From positions 4,067,619-4,131,618 of the forward strand of contig NC_011138.3 in assembly GCF_000020585.3 (NCBI RefSeq): a stretch of 64,000 nucleotides of DNA. Reading direction: 5' to 3'. The translations under genes were made by a program, and so were the position numbers. Below the pieces are notes generated by a model. That model saw nothing but the letters and a program-made list of their open reading frames with translations, did no database searches and had not been told where the DNA came from. Positions 1 to 7,420 of the stretch are shown here, piece after piece. Every line of letters starts with the position of its first letter. Within the stretch, counting starts at the first letter, position 1. Source of the stretch: Alteromonas mediterranea DE. GTDB taxonomy: Bacteria > Pseudomonadota > Gammaproteobacteria > Enterobacterales > Alteromonadaceae.

Positions 1-358
1 GACCAAGAAGACCACTACCAATTGAAAGTGCAGTAACTTTAAGCTTATCGTTAGTCTTACCGAAGTCTTTGAAAAGACGTGCCGCACCGCCTGGTGCGTC
101 GATAGAGAAACCATAGATAAGCGGACCAGTTAAGGCGCTGTCTAAGTCTGCAAATTGACTGTCTGCTAGAGCACGCTTCGCAAGAGTATTACGTACAACC
201 TTTAGGTATACGCCTTGCTCACGAGCTTTAACACGTAGCTCAGTCAGATCGCTAACTTCCATCCCACGGTATTCAGCAACGGCTACGGATAGAGCGCGAG
301 ACGCAACTTCAGAAACTTCTGCTACGATCTCTTTTTTTGCTGCTAAACCTAGTGCCAC
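1..358 (-). CDS. rplJ: 50S ribosomal protein L10, 3' end outside window
   Basis: Ribosomal protein L10, the base of the L7/L12 stalk on the large subunit. The minus-strand frame reads [20 protein letters not shown] onward, typical of L10, and runs off the left edge, so only about the first 119 residues are seen. The start is a GTG at 358-356, chosen because a strong Shine-Dalgarno GAGGTGA (complement of 364-370) lies five bases upstream and the next residues match the L10 family start. It follows rplA on the same strand after a leader of about 300 bases, as in the usual rplKA-rplJL arrangement. Confidence 0.95.
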   Translation of the reverse strand, partial: MALGLAAKKEIVAEVSEVASRALSVAVAEYRGMEVSDLTELRVKAREQGVYLKVVRNTLAKRALADSQFADLDSALTGPLIYGFSIDAPGGAARLFKDFGKTNDKLKVTALSIGSGLLG

Positions 359-364
359 TGAGTT

Positions 365-640
365 CACCTCTTTGTATCTGACCTTGTTCGTAGTTACCTA
401 CTTACGCGGTCAGGGTTCACAGATTGATACCAACCCTCATGGTCGATACCGCTCTACGGTGTTTGTTACCCCAGAGAGTCTGAGTCAAACCACCGTCTGC
501 GCAGGTTGTTCTATTAAGCAGTGTGTTGACTGTGAAAGTTCTCTTACCTCTTTCACCACACCGCACCTGCGGTCTAGGACGGGAGCTGCTTATTAGCACC
601 GCTAATTTACACAGCTCCAACCCATAACCTTTAAGAGATT
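365..640 (-). ncRNA. rplJ leader (L10 leader) region
   Basis: The 306 bases between rplA and rplJ hold no convincing gene; short frames on both strands here lack family features. In gammaproteobacteria this position carries the structured leader mRNA bound by the L10-L7/L12 complex, which represses rplJL translation. The sequence is rich in short complementary segments, and the transcript contains GCGGTGCTAATAAGCAGC followed by GTCCTAGACCGCAGG, consistent with such a leader. Exact boundaries are not determinable by eye; a covariance-model match to the Rfam L10 leader would settle them. Confidence 0.6.
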
Positions 641-664
641 TCGATGAGCATTCGCTCAGCGAAA

Positions 665-1360
665 TTAAAGACCTACAGAAGCCTTATCAAGAGCAACACC
701 AGCACCCATTGTTGTGCTTAGGCTGATCTTCTTGATGTATGTACCTTTAGCAGAAGAAGGCTTAGCTTTCTTCAATGCTTCAAGTAGCGCTTCAAGGTTT
801 TCTTGAATTTGGTTCGCTTCGAACGCAATCTTACCGATGCTAGCGTGGATGATACCGTTCTTATCGTTACGGTAGCGTACCTGACCAGCTTTAGCGTTCT
901 TAACTGCCGTTGCAACGTCAGGCGTTACAGTGCCAGTTTTAGGGTTAGGCATAAGGCCACGTGGACCTAAGATTTGACCTAGTTGACCAACAACACGCAT
1001 CGCGTCTGGGCTAGCAACTACTACGTCAAAGTTCATTTCGCCTTTCTTAACTTGCTCAGCTAAGTCGTCCATACCAACGATGTCCGCACCCGCTTCTTTC
1101 GCTGCTTCAGCATTTGCACCTTGAGTGAATACTGCAACGCGAACGTCTTTACCAGTACCGTTTGGTAGTACAGTTGCACCACGAACGTTTTGATCAGATT
1201 TCTTCGCATCGATACCAAGGTTAACAGATACGTCTACGCTTTCTGCGAACTTAGCTGTTGCTAGTTCTTTAAGAAGCGCTACTGCTTCGTTGATTTCGTA
1301 TTCTTTAGTAGAGTCAACTTTGTCGCGTACTAGGCGAGCACGTTTAGTTAATTTAGCCAT
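665..1360 (-). CDS. rplA: 50S ribosomal protein L1
   Basis: Ribosomal protein L1, 231 residues, the usual bacterial length. It binds 23S rRNA at the mobile L1 stalk and, in enterobacteria, represses translation of the rplKA mRNA. The family stretch [14 protein letters not shown] near residue 130-145 and the C-terminal end [13 protein letters not shown] are visible. The ATG at 1360 sits only four bases after the rplK stop codon, so the two genes are co-transcribed and probably translationally coupled. Nothing unusual is seen in the protein. Confidence 0.98.
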   Translation of the reverse strand: MAKLTKRARLVRDKVDSTKEYEINEAVALLKELATAKFAESVDVSVNLGIDAKKSDQNVRGATVLPNGTGKDVRVAVFTQGANAEAAKEAGADIVGMDDLAEQVKKGEMNFDVVVASPDAMRVVGQLGQILGPRGLMPNPKTGTVTPDVATAVKNAKAGQVRYRNDKNGIIHASIGKIAFEANQIQENLEALLEALKKAKPSSAKGTYIKKISLSTTMGAGVALDKASVGL

Positions 1361-1364
1361 TCGA

Positions 1365-1793
1365 TTAGTCCTCTACGTTCAAGCCCATTGAGCGAGCAGA
1401 ACCCGCGATAGTGCGTACCGCTGCATCTAGATCAGCTGCAGTAAGGTCTGGCTCTTTAGTTTTAGCGATCTCTTCCAACTGAGCGCGAGTAACAGTACCC
1501 ACTTTTTCAGTGTTAGGACGGCCAGAACCACTCTTGATGCCCGCTGCTTTCTTAAGCAGGTAAGACGCAGGAGGAGTCTTAGTTTCGAATGTGAAAGAGC
1601 GATCTTCGTATACCGTAATTTCTACTGGTACCGGAGCGCCTTTCTCAAGACTTTCTGTTTTCGCGTTGAAAGCCTTACAGAATTCCATGATGTTCACACC
1701 GTGCTGACCTAGTGCAGGACCAACCGGTGGACTCGGGTTAGCAGCGCCAGCTGCAACCTGAAGCTTAATAATACCGCTTACTTTTTTAGCCAT
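1365..1793 (-). CDS. rplK: 50S ribosomal protein L11
   Basis: Ribosomal protein L11, 142 residues, full length. It forms part of the GTPase-associated centre and is needed for RelA activation. The proline-rich N-terminal helix ([20 protein letters not shown], near residue 20) that is the target of thiopeptide antibiotics is intact, as is the C-terminal rRNA-binding half ending in [12 protein letters not shown]. First gene of the rplKA unit, directly downstream of a near-consensus promoter. In most relatives nusG lies immediately upstream; here a small opposite-strand cassette intervenes. Confidence 0.98.
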   Translation of the reverse strand: MAKKVSGIIKLQVAAGAANPSPPVGPALGQHGVNIMEFCKAFNAKTESLEKGAPVPVEITVYEDRSFTFETKTPPASYLLKKAAGIKSGSGRPNTEKVGTVTRAQLEEIAKTKEPDLTAADLDAAVRTIAGSARSMGLNVED

Positions 1794-1883
1794 TTTACAT
1801 GCTCTCTTGTTTGGGTCTAACGCCTCGCAAATACAGAGATTATTTGCTCAATCGGCTTCCCGTTTCCGTTTAAAAGGGCGCGC

Positions 1884-1912
1884 ATTATATAAGGTGATTA
1901 ATTACTATGCAA
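1884..1912 (-). promoter_or_regulatory. Sigma-70 promoter of rplKA
   Basis: On the minus strand TTGCAT (complement of 1907-1912) and a perfect TATAAT (complement of 1884-1889) are separated by 17 bases and followed by the G+C-rich discriminator GCGCGCCC, the pattern of stringently controlled ribosomal promoters. The leader to the rplK start is about 85 bases. This shows that the ribosomal genes keep their own promoter on this side of the inserted small-gene cassette. Confidence 0.85.
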
Positions 1913-2040
1913 GGGCTATTTAGAATAAAAAACCATCGAAAGGTCAGTATTTTTCATCATGAAAGTGATTCAAAGTTTGGATAGCTTCACACAGGCCGTG
2001 CGGAGTCATCTATATTTATCTAAATAAGGATTAATTAACA

Positions 2041-2343
2041 ATGGAAAAACTAACTGAGTTAAACAAAGATGAGATCTCGCAAGTTTCTGGTGCTCTTTGG
2101 GCCAATGCTCTAGGCGCACTTGCCGGTGGAATAGGTGGATTCTACGGTGCAATTATAGGTGGTGGACGGAGCGCGACGTTTAGTAGTATCGCTACAGGAA
2201 CACTTGCCGGAATGGGTGCTGGCGCTTTGAGTCCTGTTAAAGGTTTTAGCTCTCTCGCAACATCTGTAGGCGGAGGTTTGATTTCGGGGGCGATAACAAG
2301 TATGGCATCGGAAGTTGAGGATTTAATGACAACAGATGAATGA
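2041..2343 (+). CDS. Putative double-glycine-leader bacteriocin precursor
   Basis: A 100-residue protein. Its first 18 residues, MEKLTELNKDEISQVSGA, resemble the leader of class II bacteriocins and microcins (consensus LxxxELxxIxGG), with Gly-Ala at the expected cleavage point. The remainder is rich in Gly, Ala and Ser with GxxxG-type spacings and two hydrophobic stretches (about residues 20-45 and 65-88), as in membrane-active peptides. AAGGA lies ten bases before the ATG. Its stop codon overlaps the ATG of the next frame. It lies on the strand opposite to the flanking rplK and nusG. No peptidase-containing exporter is visible in the window, so processing would need a transporter encoded elsewhere. 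Bacteriocin function is inference from leader and composition. Confidence 0.65.
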   Translation: MEKLTELNKDEISQVSGALWANALGALAGGIGGFYGAIIGGGRSATFSSIATGTLAGMGAGALSPVKGFSSLATSVGGGLISGAITSMASEVEDLMTTDE

Positions 2344-2552
2344 AGGTCGAGTTTATAATGGTAGATATCCAAGCTGTTTTAATTTGGACCCTATTAGTTT
2401 GTGGGACGAACCTAATATTAAAACGTGCGCTAGGTGTAGGGTTTTGGGACTCTTTTAATGAGAGCGATAAGATTTCAGAGAAGACTGCTACAGTGCTACA
2501 TTTTCTGTTCATATTTCTTTCGCTCATCAGTTGTTACTTCTGGCTTATTTAA
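2340..2552 (+). CDS. Small two-helix membrane protein, possible immunity protein
   Basis: A 70-residue frame starting in the ATGA overlap with the preceding bacteriocin-like gene; an alternative ATG at 2358 gives 64 residues. Two hydrophobic helices are predicted by eye (IQAVLIWTLLVCGTNLIL and the C-terminal FLFIFLSLISCYFWLI) separated by a charged loop. Size, membrane character and coupling to a bacteriocin-like gene are typical of immunity proteins, but no family is recognised, so the role is inferred from context only. A rho-independent terminator follows directly. Confidence 0.5.
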   Translation: MKVEFIMVDIQAVLIWTLLVCGTNLILKRALGVGFWDSFNESDKISEKTATVLHFLFIFLSLISCYFWLI

Positions 2553-2560
2553 TTCGAACG

Positions 2561-2579
2561 AGCCCCTTTGGGGCTTTTT
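2561..2579 (+). terminator. Terminator after bacteriocin-like pair
   Basis: AGCCCC-TTT-GGGGCT stem followed by a run of five T on the plus strand. It ends the two-gene unit that starts at 2041 and separates it from the third small gene. Confidence 0.8.
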
Positions 2580-2652
2580 CAAAATTATTGTTCCGGTCAA
2601 AGTGCTCTAACACTTATTATTAAATAATAGGTAAAACAAAATTGGGGAATAA

Positions 2653-2991
2653 ATGGGTTTATCACCTTTATCAAGGCTTAACATGGCTTGTGCTATGCTA
2701 AGCCTGTTTTCCTTTAGTGCGTTTATTGCAAGTAATAGCCTTTTACTTTTAATCAATTACTCAGGGATTGCAGCGATACTTTGGATCCGGCTATTTAGTT
2801 CAAGAGCTCATATAGACCAGTTCGAGCGCTTTAAAATTGCGCGTATAATTGTTACAACTTTCCTATTCGTAACCGCTTTAACTATTGGTTTATTAGTTAG
2901 TGAAGATTATAAATGGTGGGTAGTACTGACCGCTTTCATCATATCTTCCCTAAGTTATAGCTTTCCTATCCACCTGAAAAGGCCTAATTAA
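2653..2991 (+). CDS. Small multispanning membrane protein of unknown function
   Basis: A 112-residue hydrophobic protein with about four likely membrane helices (around residues 12-28, 29-48, 65-85 and 88-105). A GGGGAA ribosome site lies five bases before the ATG. No family is recognised. It is separated from the upstream bacteriocin-like pair by a terminator but is on the same strand and in the same interval between rplK and nusG, so it may belong to the same acquired cassette, for example as a second immunity-type protein; that is inference. It looks more A+T-rich than the ribosomal genes beside it. Confidence 0.55.
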   Translation: MGLSPLSRLNMACAMLSLFSFSAFIASNSLLLLINYSGIAAILWIRLFSSRAHIDQFERFKIARIIVTTFLFVTALTIGLLVSEDYKWWVVLTAFIISSLSYSFPIHLKRPN

Positions 2992-3124
2992 AACATTAAC
3001 AGTTATTAGCGAAATGTCGTTCTTAGAGGAAATGGGTTTGCCATAGCTTACACGGCCTGCCTATTTCTATTGCTTTGCTAGTAATCTTTTAAAGAAGAAA
3101 CTCTATTTGGGTGTTCTGCAAATA

Positions 3125-3153
3125 AAAGAGCCCCTATGTAGTAGGGGCTCTTT
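3125..3153 (-). terminator. Terminator of secE-nusG
   Basis: Perfect ten-base inverted repeat (3125-3134 with 3144-3153, core GAGCCCC/GGGGCTC) with a nine-base loop and a T-rich tail on the minus strand. It lies just downstream of the nusG stop, so the secE-nusG message ends before the inserted small-gene cassette and rplKA. Confidence 0.85.
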
Positions 3154-3176
3154 CGAAACTCTTAGGCAGAAAAGGC

Positions 3177-3728
3177 TTAGCCTTTTTCTACCTGACCAAA
3201 TTCTAGGTCTACTGGTGTAGAACGACCGAAGATAAGTACCGATACTTTTACGCGGCTCTTTTCGTAGTCTACTTCTTCTACCACACCATTGAAGTCGGCA
3301 AATGGACCATCGGTAACGCGAACCACTTCGCCTGGCTCGAACAATGTTTTCGGTCTTGGCTTATCAACGTTTTCTTCAAGACGATTTAGGATAGCGTCTG
3401 CTTCTTTCTGCGTAATTGGCATAGGACGGTCAGAGGTGCCGCCGATGAAACCTAGTACGCGAGGTACGCTTTTCACTAAGTGCCATGACTCTTCGGTCAT
3501 CGCCATTTCTACCAATACATAACCCGGGTAGAACTTACGCTCAGATTTACGCTTTTGACCTGCACGCATTTCAACAACTTCCTCTGTTGGTACTAGTACC
3601 TGACCGAAGTAGTCTTCCATGTTGTGCATTTTAATGTATTCAAGCAACGTCTTTTTAACGCGAGCTTCGTATTGCGAATAGGCTTGAACTACGTACCATC
3701 TTTTCTTTACTGCTTCTTCTTCAGACAT
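3177..3728 (-). CDS. nusG: Transcription termination/antitermination factor NusG
   Basis: NusG binds RNA polymerase and links it to Rho or to the ribosome. 183 residues, the usual length. The N-terminal NGN domain ([20 protein letters not shown]) and C-terminal KOW domain with [19 protein letters not shown] near residues 130-150 are both clear. It starts four bases after the secE stop and is followed by a strong terminator. Normally rplK follows closely; here about 1.4 kb with opposite-strand genes intervenes. Confidence 0.98.
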   Translation of the reverse strand: MSEEEAVKKRWYVVQAYSQYEARVKKTLLEYIKMHNMEDYFGQVLVPTEEVVEMRAGQKRKSERKFYPGYVLVEMAMTEESWHLVKSVPRVLGFIGGTSDRPMPITQKEADAILNRLEENVDKPRPKTLFEPGEVVRVTDGPFADFNGVVEEVDYEKSRVKVSVLIFGRSTPVDLEFGQVEKG

Positions 3729-3732
3729 ACGT

Positions 3733-4110
3733 TTATGCTCCTATTCCAGTAATAAAGCCAACTACACGAACGATGATGCCGTCTAGTCCCCATAAAATTA
3801 GTGCCATAACTAACGTCGCTGCAAGTACGATAAGGGTAGTTTGGTTCGCTTCTTGACGCGTTGGCCATACTACCTTGCGAACTTCTGTGCGAGACTCTTT
3901 AGCAAAGCTCAAGAAGGTACTACCTTTTTCAGTCGTTGCCGCGATAAAACCAGCTATACCAACAACTACAACAATCGCGATGGCACGGTATAGTACCGAA
4001 ATCTCACCGTACATTGTATTAGCGGTTACTAAACCGGCAAGTAGTGCAAAAACCACTACCCATTTAAACATGTCCAACGCATTGGACTGATTTTCCGTCT
4101 TTTCGCTCAT
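3733..4110 (-). CDS. secE: Preprotein translocase subunit SecE
   Basis: SecE is the small clamp subunit of the SecYEG channel in the inner membrane. 125 residues with three membrane helices, as in enterobacterial SecE, and the conserved cytoplasmic motif [19 protein letters not shown] preceding the last helix. Co-transcribed with nusG downstream and placed behind tRNA-Trp, the standard gammaproteobacterial order. A tuf gene, often found upstream of this tRNA, is not in the window; an ABC transporter gene is there instead. Confidence 0.97.
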   Translation of the reverse strand: MSEKTENQSNALDMFKWVVVFALLAGLVTANTMYGEISVLYRAIAIVVVVGIAGFIAATTEKGSTFLSFAKESRTEVRKVVWPTRQEANQTTLIVLAATLVMALILWGLDGIIVRVVGFITGIGA

Positions 4111-4190
4111 GTTACGATCCTAGCACTACAGCGTCGTTGTTTTACGCGCTTTTTGAAGGCGCAATTTAAAATTCGTAGATTAAGTAAATT

Positions 4191-4267
4191 TGGCAGGGGT
4201 GGAGGGACTCGAACCCCCAACCATCGGTTTTGGAGACCGCTGTTCTACCAATTCGAACTACACCCCT
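4191..4267 (-). tRNA. tRNA-Trp (anticodon CCA)
   Basis: On the minus strand the molecule begins AGGGGTG and ends CACCCCT-G-CCA, giving a perfect seven-base acceptor stem and an encoded CCA. The anticodon loop reads TCTCCAAA, anticodon CCA for tryptophan. The T arm GGGGG-TTCGAGT-CCCTC is present. It lies between its promoter and secE, the common gammaproteobacterial location. Confidence 0.97.
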
Positions 4268-4359
4268 GTGGTGTCTAAAAGACAAAATTTACTTACACTG
4301 CCCTTGGGAGTTGTGCGTCTTTTCTAAGGAAAGTGCGGTATCGCAAGGGAGGGACGCGT

Positions 4360-4387
4360 ATTATACTTAACCACTTTCAAGATACAA
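4360..4387 (-). promoter_or_regulatory. Promoter of tRNA-Trp (and possibly secE-nusG)
   Basis: Minus strand TTGTAT (complement of 4382-4387) and a perfect TATAAT (complement of 4360-4365), 16 bases apart, followed by the G+C-rich discriminator ACGCGTCCCTCCC. The transcript would begin about 90 bases before the mature tRNA. Confidence 0.7.
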
Positions 4388-4434
4388 GCGGTTTATCTCT
4401 CCCATCTGCGATTGCTTTCCATTTAGAATGCCAC

Positions 4435-6276
4435 CTATTCAACGCCAATAAAACCGCCCGTTTGATGTGCCCATAGCTTGGCATAAATACCGTTGTGTGC
4501 GATAAGCTCCGCGTGCGTCCCCTGCTCTACAATACTGCCTTTATCTAGCACCAGAAGCCTGTCCATTTGGGCTATGGTCGATAAACGGTGGGCAATGGCG
4601 AGAACCGTTTTGCCTTCCATTACTTTATCTAAGCACGCTTGAATGGCTGCCTCTACCTCTGAATCGAGCGCCGAGGTCGCCTCGTCAAGTACCAACACTG
4701 GCGCATCTTTTAACAACACGCGGGCGATAGCAATACGCTGACGTTGACCCCCTGAAAGCTTCACGCCGCGTTCCCCCACATGGGCGTCGTACCCTGTTCT
4801 TCCGTAGCTATCGGTAAGGGTAAGAATAAAGTCGTGTGCTTCAGCCTGTTTGGCTGCGCGAATCATATCCTCTTCCGTCGCATCAGTACGGCCATATAAA
4901 ATATTATCTCTTACCGAACGGTGCATTAGGGAGGTGTCTTGGGTCACCATGCTAATTTTGGCGCGTAGGGTTTCTTGCCCGACGTCGGTAATGTCTTGCC
5001 CATCAATAATAATACGGCCGCTTTGGGTGTCGTAAAAACGCATAAGCAAATTAACCAAGGTCGATTTACCCGCCCCAGAGCGCCCTACTAAGCCCACTTT
5101 TTCGCCTGGCTTAATGGTCAAGTCTAAATTGGTAAAAACATCAATTGGCTTATCGTCTGCGCCCGAGTATGAGAAGTCCACATCATCAAACTTGATACCA
5201 CCACCGTTGACTTGTAACGCGTCGGCCTTAGGCTTGTCTTTTACGGCGATAGGTTGTGCTAAGGTATTCATGCCGTCCTGCACTGTGCCTAAGTTTTCAA
5301 ATAGCCCAGAGACTTCCCACATCACCCAATGCGACATACCGTTCAGTCGTAAACAAAGGCTAATAGCAATAGCAATGTCACCAGGGCTTGCGATATTTTC
5401 CATCCATAGATACACAGATAATGCACCTATGGTAAAAATGAGAATAGCGTTAGCCATTTCCACACAGAATTCTAATACCGTCACTAAACGCATTTGCGGG
5501 TAAACGGTTTGCAGAAAACCATCCATGCTTTCTTTGGCATAGTCGGCCTCTCGGCGGCTATGAGAAAACAGTTTGACGGTAGTGATATTGGTGTAGCTAT
5601 CCACAATACGCCCTGTCATTAGCGAGCGTGCATCGGCCTGCTTTTGAGACACTTCTTTTAGTTTGGGTACCAATACCTTCAAAATACCAATATAGACAAA
5701 AAACCATACAATAAGCGGCATGGCTAAACGCCAGTCTGTACTAAAAATGAGTACCACCATCGAGATAAAGTACACGCTGATATACACCAACAGGTCGAGT
5801 ACCTTGGTCACGGTTTCTCGCACCGATAGCGCGGTTTGCATGACTTTGGTGGCCACACGCCCTGCAAATTCATCGTGAAAGAAGGTTAAGCTTTGCCCCA
5901 GTAAATACCGATGGGCTTGCCATCTAATTCGCATGGGGTAGTTACCCATTAAAGACTGACGGGAAAATAGGGAGCGAAGCAATATAAACAGGGGAATAAG
6001 AACAAGTACCGTAACCCCCATCCCAATAAGCGTAAACTTTTGGTCAGCCAAAAATGTCTCGCGATTTTGCTCGGAAAACCAGTCTACCAGCTGCCCTAGA
6101 AAGCCAAACAGTGCCACTTCTAGCATGGCAACGATTGCACTGAGCACGGAAACAGTAAGGATCACGCCCCACATGCCTTGAGTATAATACTTACAAAAAG
6201 CCACTAAGCCCTTCGGCGGTTGACTAGGAGACGTATCAGGAAAAGGCTGGGTAAGCTTTTCGAAAAATGAAAACAT
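4435..6276 (-). CDS. ABC transporter, fused permease and ATPase (exporter type)
   Basis: A 613-residue half-transporter of the MsbA/multidrug exporter class. The N-terminal two thirds carries about six membrane helices (residues about 35-330), and the C-terminal ATPase has Walker A GRSGAGKST (about residue 395), the signature LSGGQRQRIAIARVLL (about 500), Walker B VLVLDEATSALD and the switch His in AHRLST. The substrate cannot be read from sequence; lipids, peptides or drugs are possible. It stands alone, convergent with nothing and transcribed on the same strand as the secE unit but separated from it by the tRNA promoter. Confidence 0.9.
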   Translation of the reverse strand: MFSFFEKLTQPFPDTSPSQPPKGLVAFCKYYTQGMWGVILTVSVLSAIVAMLEVALFGFLGQLVDWFSEQNRETFLADQKFTLIGMGVTVLVLIPLFILLRSLFSRQSLMGNYPMRIRWQAHRYLLGQSLTFFHDEFAGRVATKVMQTALSVRETVTKVLDLLVYISVYFISMVVLIFSTDWRLAMPLIVWFFVYIGILKVLVPKLKEVSQKQADARSLMTGRIVDSYTNITTVKLFSHSRREADYAKESMDGFLQTVYPQMRLVTVLEFCVEMANAILIFTIGALSVYLWMENIASPGDIAIAISLCLRLNGMSHWVMWEVSGLFENLGTVQDGMNTLAQPIAVKDKPKADALQVNGGGIKFDDVDFSYSGADDKPIDVFTNLDLTIKPGEKVGLVGRSGAGKSTLVNLLMRFYDTQSGRIIIDGQDITDVGQETLRAKISMVTQDTSLMHRSVRDNILYGRTDATEEDMIRAAKQAEAHDFILTLTDSYGRTGYDAHVGERGVKLSGGQRQRIAIARVLLKDAPVLVLDEATSALDSEVEAAIQACLDKVMEGKTVLAIAHRLSTIAQMDRLLVLDKGSIVEQGTHAELIAHNGIYAKLWAHQTGGFIGVE

Positions 6277-6370
6277 GTAGAACTCGATTTTAATTCAATG
6301 ACAGAGCACGTTTACGTATGCCCAAAAATGCTGGGGCACAATTCTACACGATATAAGAGAAGGTGTTGAA

Positions 6371-6396
6371 CTTTGCGGCGTATTTTCACCGCAAAG
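6371..6396. repeat. Hairpin in intergenic region
   Basis: CTTTGCGG at 6371-6378 and its complement CCGCAAAG at 6389-6396 enclose ten bases between the RraA-like gene and the ABC transporter, both minus strand. There is no T-run directly after it, so it is not a typical terminator; it may stabilise RNA or be an operator. Confidence 0.4.
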
Positions 6397-6533
6397 CCGG
6401 TTTAAAATCGCTTAATATTTATCGATATTGCAAGAACTCCGCGATAAAAAAGTTTTGCATCGGCCCATTTTACGCTGCACGCCCCATACGGATAAAGGCG
6501 GACAACGTGGCAAAAGGCTAACTAGGGTTTAAT

Positions 6534-7157
6534 TCAGTCTTCATAACCCAGCTTAGCAAGAATACTTTCTACTTTTTCTGAATGTTCGGCTTGCCATTGT
6601 TCAAGAGACATTGCGCTATCTTTGTCTGCGCGTTGTCTTGCTATTTCAAACGCGCCAAGTGCTTCTGCCTGCGGTATAACCGCAATCCCCTCTTCATCTG
6701 CAACAATAATATCTCCCCCTTCCACGGTTACGCCACCGCAAGATATTGTCTGATTAAGTGGCGAGATACATTTTTTCGCTCCCGGCTTAGGCACAACACC
6801 ACGCGCAAAAACTGGAAACGCATTGTCCCGTGTTTCAGCAATATCGCGAATGACGCCATCGATAACAAAACCTTTTATTCCGCGAGATTGCGCAATAGCA
6901 CATACATTACCACCGGCCACAGCAAACTCATCGTCGGCTTCCACCACAATAATATCACCAGGACTTGCGCGATAGATGGCCGCATGCAGCATAAGGTGAT
7001 CACCGGGCTCACACTTTACAGTGAATGCCGGCCCTGCAATGCGAGGCATATCTTCCCACAAAGGTTTTATCGCGTAATGCATGAACTGATTCCTTGGCAG
7101 CGCGTCGGCGTACTCGCAAGGTGATACGCTATCAAAAGGGGTATTGTGTAACTCCAT
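6534..7157 (-). CDS. RraA-family protein, probable HMG/CHA-type aldolase
   Basis: A 207-residue member of the RraA/4-hydroxy-4-methyl-2-oxoglutarate aldolase family. The typical core is visible: GNVCAIAQSRGIKGFVIDG followed by VIRDI, i.e. the Gly-rich anion site and the Asp/Arg pair that bind metal and pyruvate enolate in the aldolases. It is longer than E. coli RraA (about 161 residues), which favours the aldolase-type branch over the RNase E inhibitor. No companion aromatic-degradation genes are nearby, so the substrate is unknown. The ATG follows GGAACGG. Confidence 0.75.
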   Translation of the reverse strand: MELHNTPFDSVSPCEYADALPRNQFMHYAIKPLWEDMPRIAGPAFTVKCEPGDHLMLHAAIYRASPGDIIVVEADDEFAVAGGNVCAIAQSRGIKGFVIDGVIRDIAETRDNAFPVFARGVVPKPGAKKCISPLNQTISCGGVTVEGGDIIVADEEGIAVIPQAEALGAFEIARQRADKDSAMSLEQWQAEHSEKVESILAKLGYED

Positions 7158-7420
7158 AGCCGTTCCTTGAATGTTGTGATGAGGTCAGAACAAAAACACT
7201 ATAGCGAATTTAGCCTTACAAGTTGTTACAAGCTGTGTATTTTCACTATAAACACTTTTTCTATTACCACCGCCATGCTAAAAGTTAGCGAGAAAAAACA
7301 AAAAGCGTGTCCGTATCACTTTTGCTTTTCAGCAGAAGAAATAAAACGGGTTTCATCACACGCTAAGAACAATAAGCAGCGTTAATAACTGCTTAATAGA
7401 ATTAAAAAAGGAAGCCCCAT

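Noticed and set aside
417..620. A 67-codon minus-strand frame in the rplA-rplJ gap
   Set aside because: It lies in the region expected to be the structured L10 leader RNA and shows no protein family features.
6582..7124. A 180-codon plus-strand open frame antisense to the RraA-like gene
   Set aside because: It is a shadow of a well-supported RraA-family gene; its composition is Cys/His/Arg-rich with no domain and no ribosome site.
7167..7385. A 72-codon plus-strand frame upstream of the M13 peptidase
   Set aside because: No ribosome site, no family, low-complexity basic composition; it lies in the promoter region between two divergent genes.
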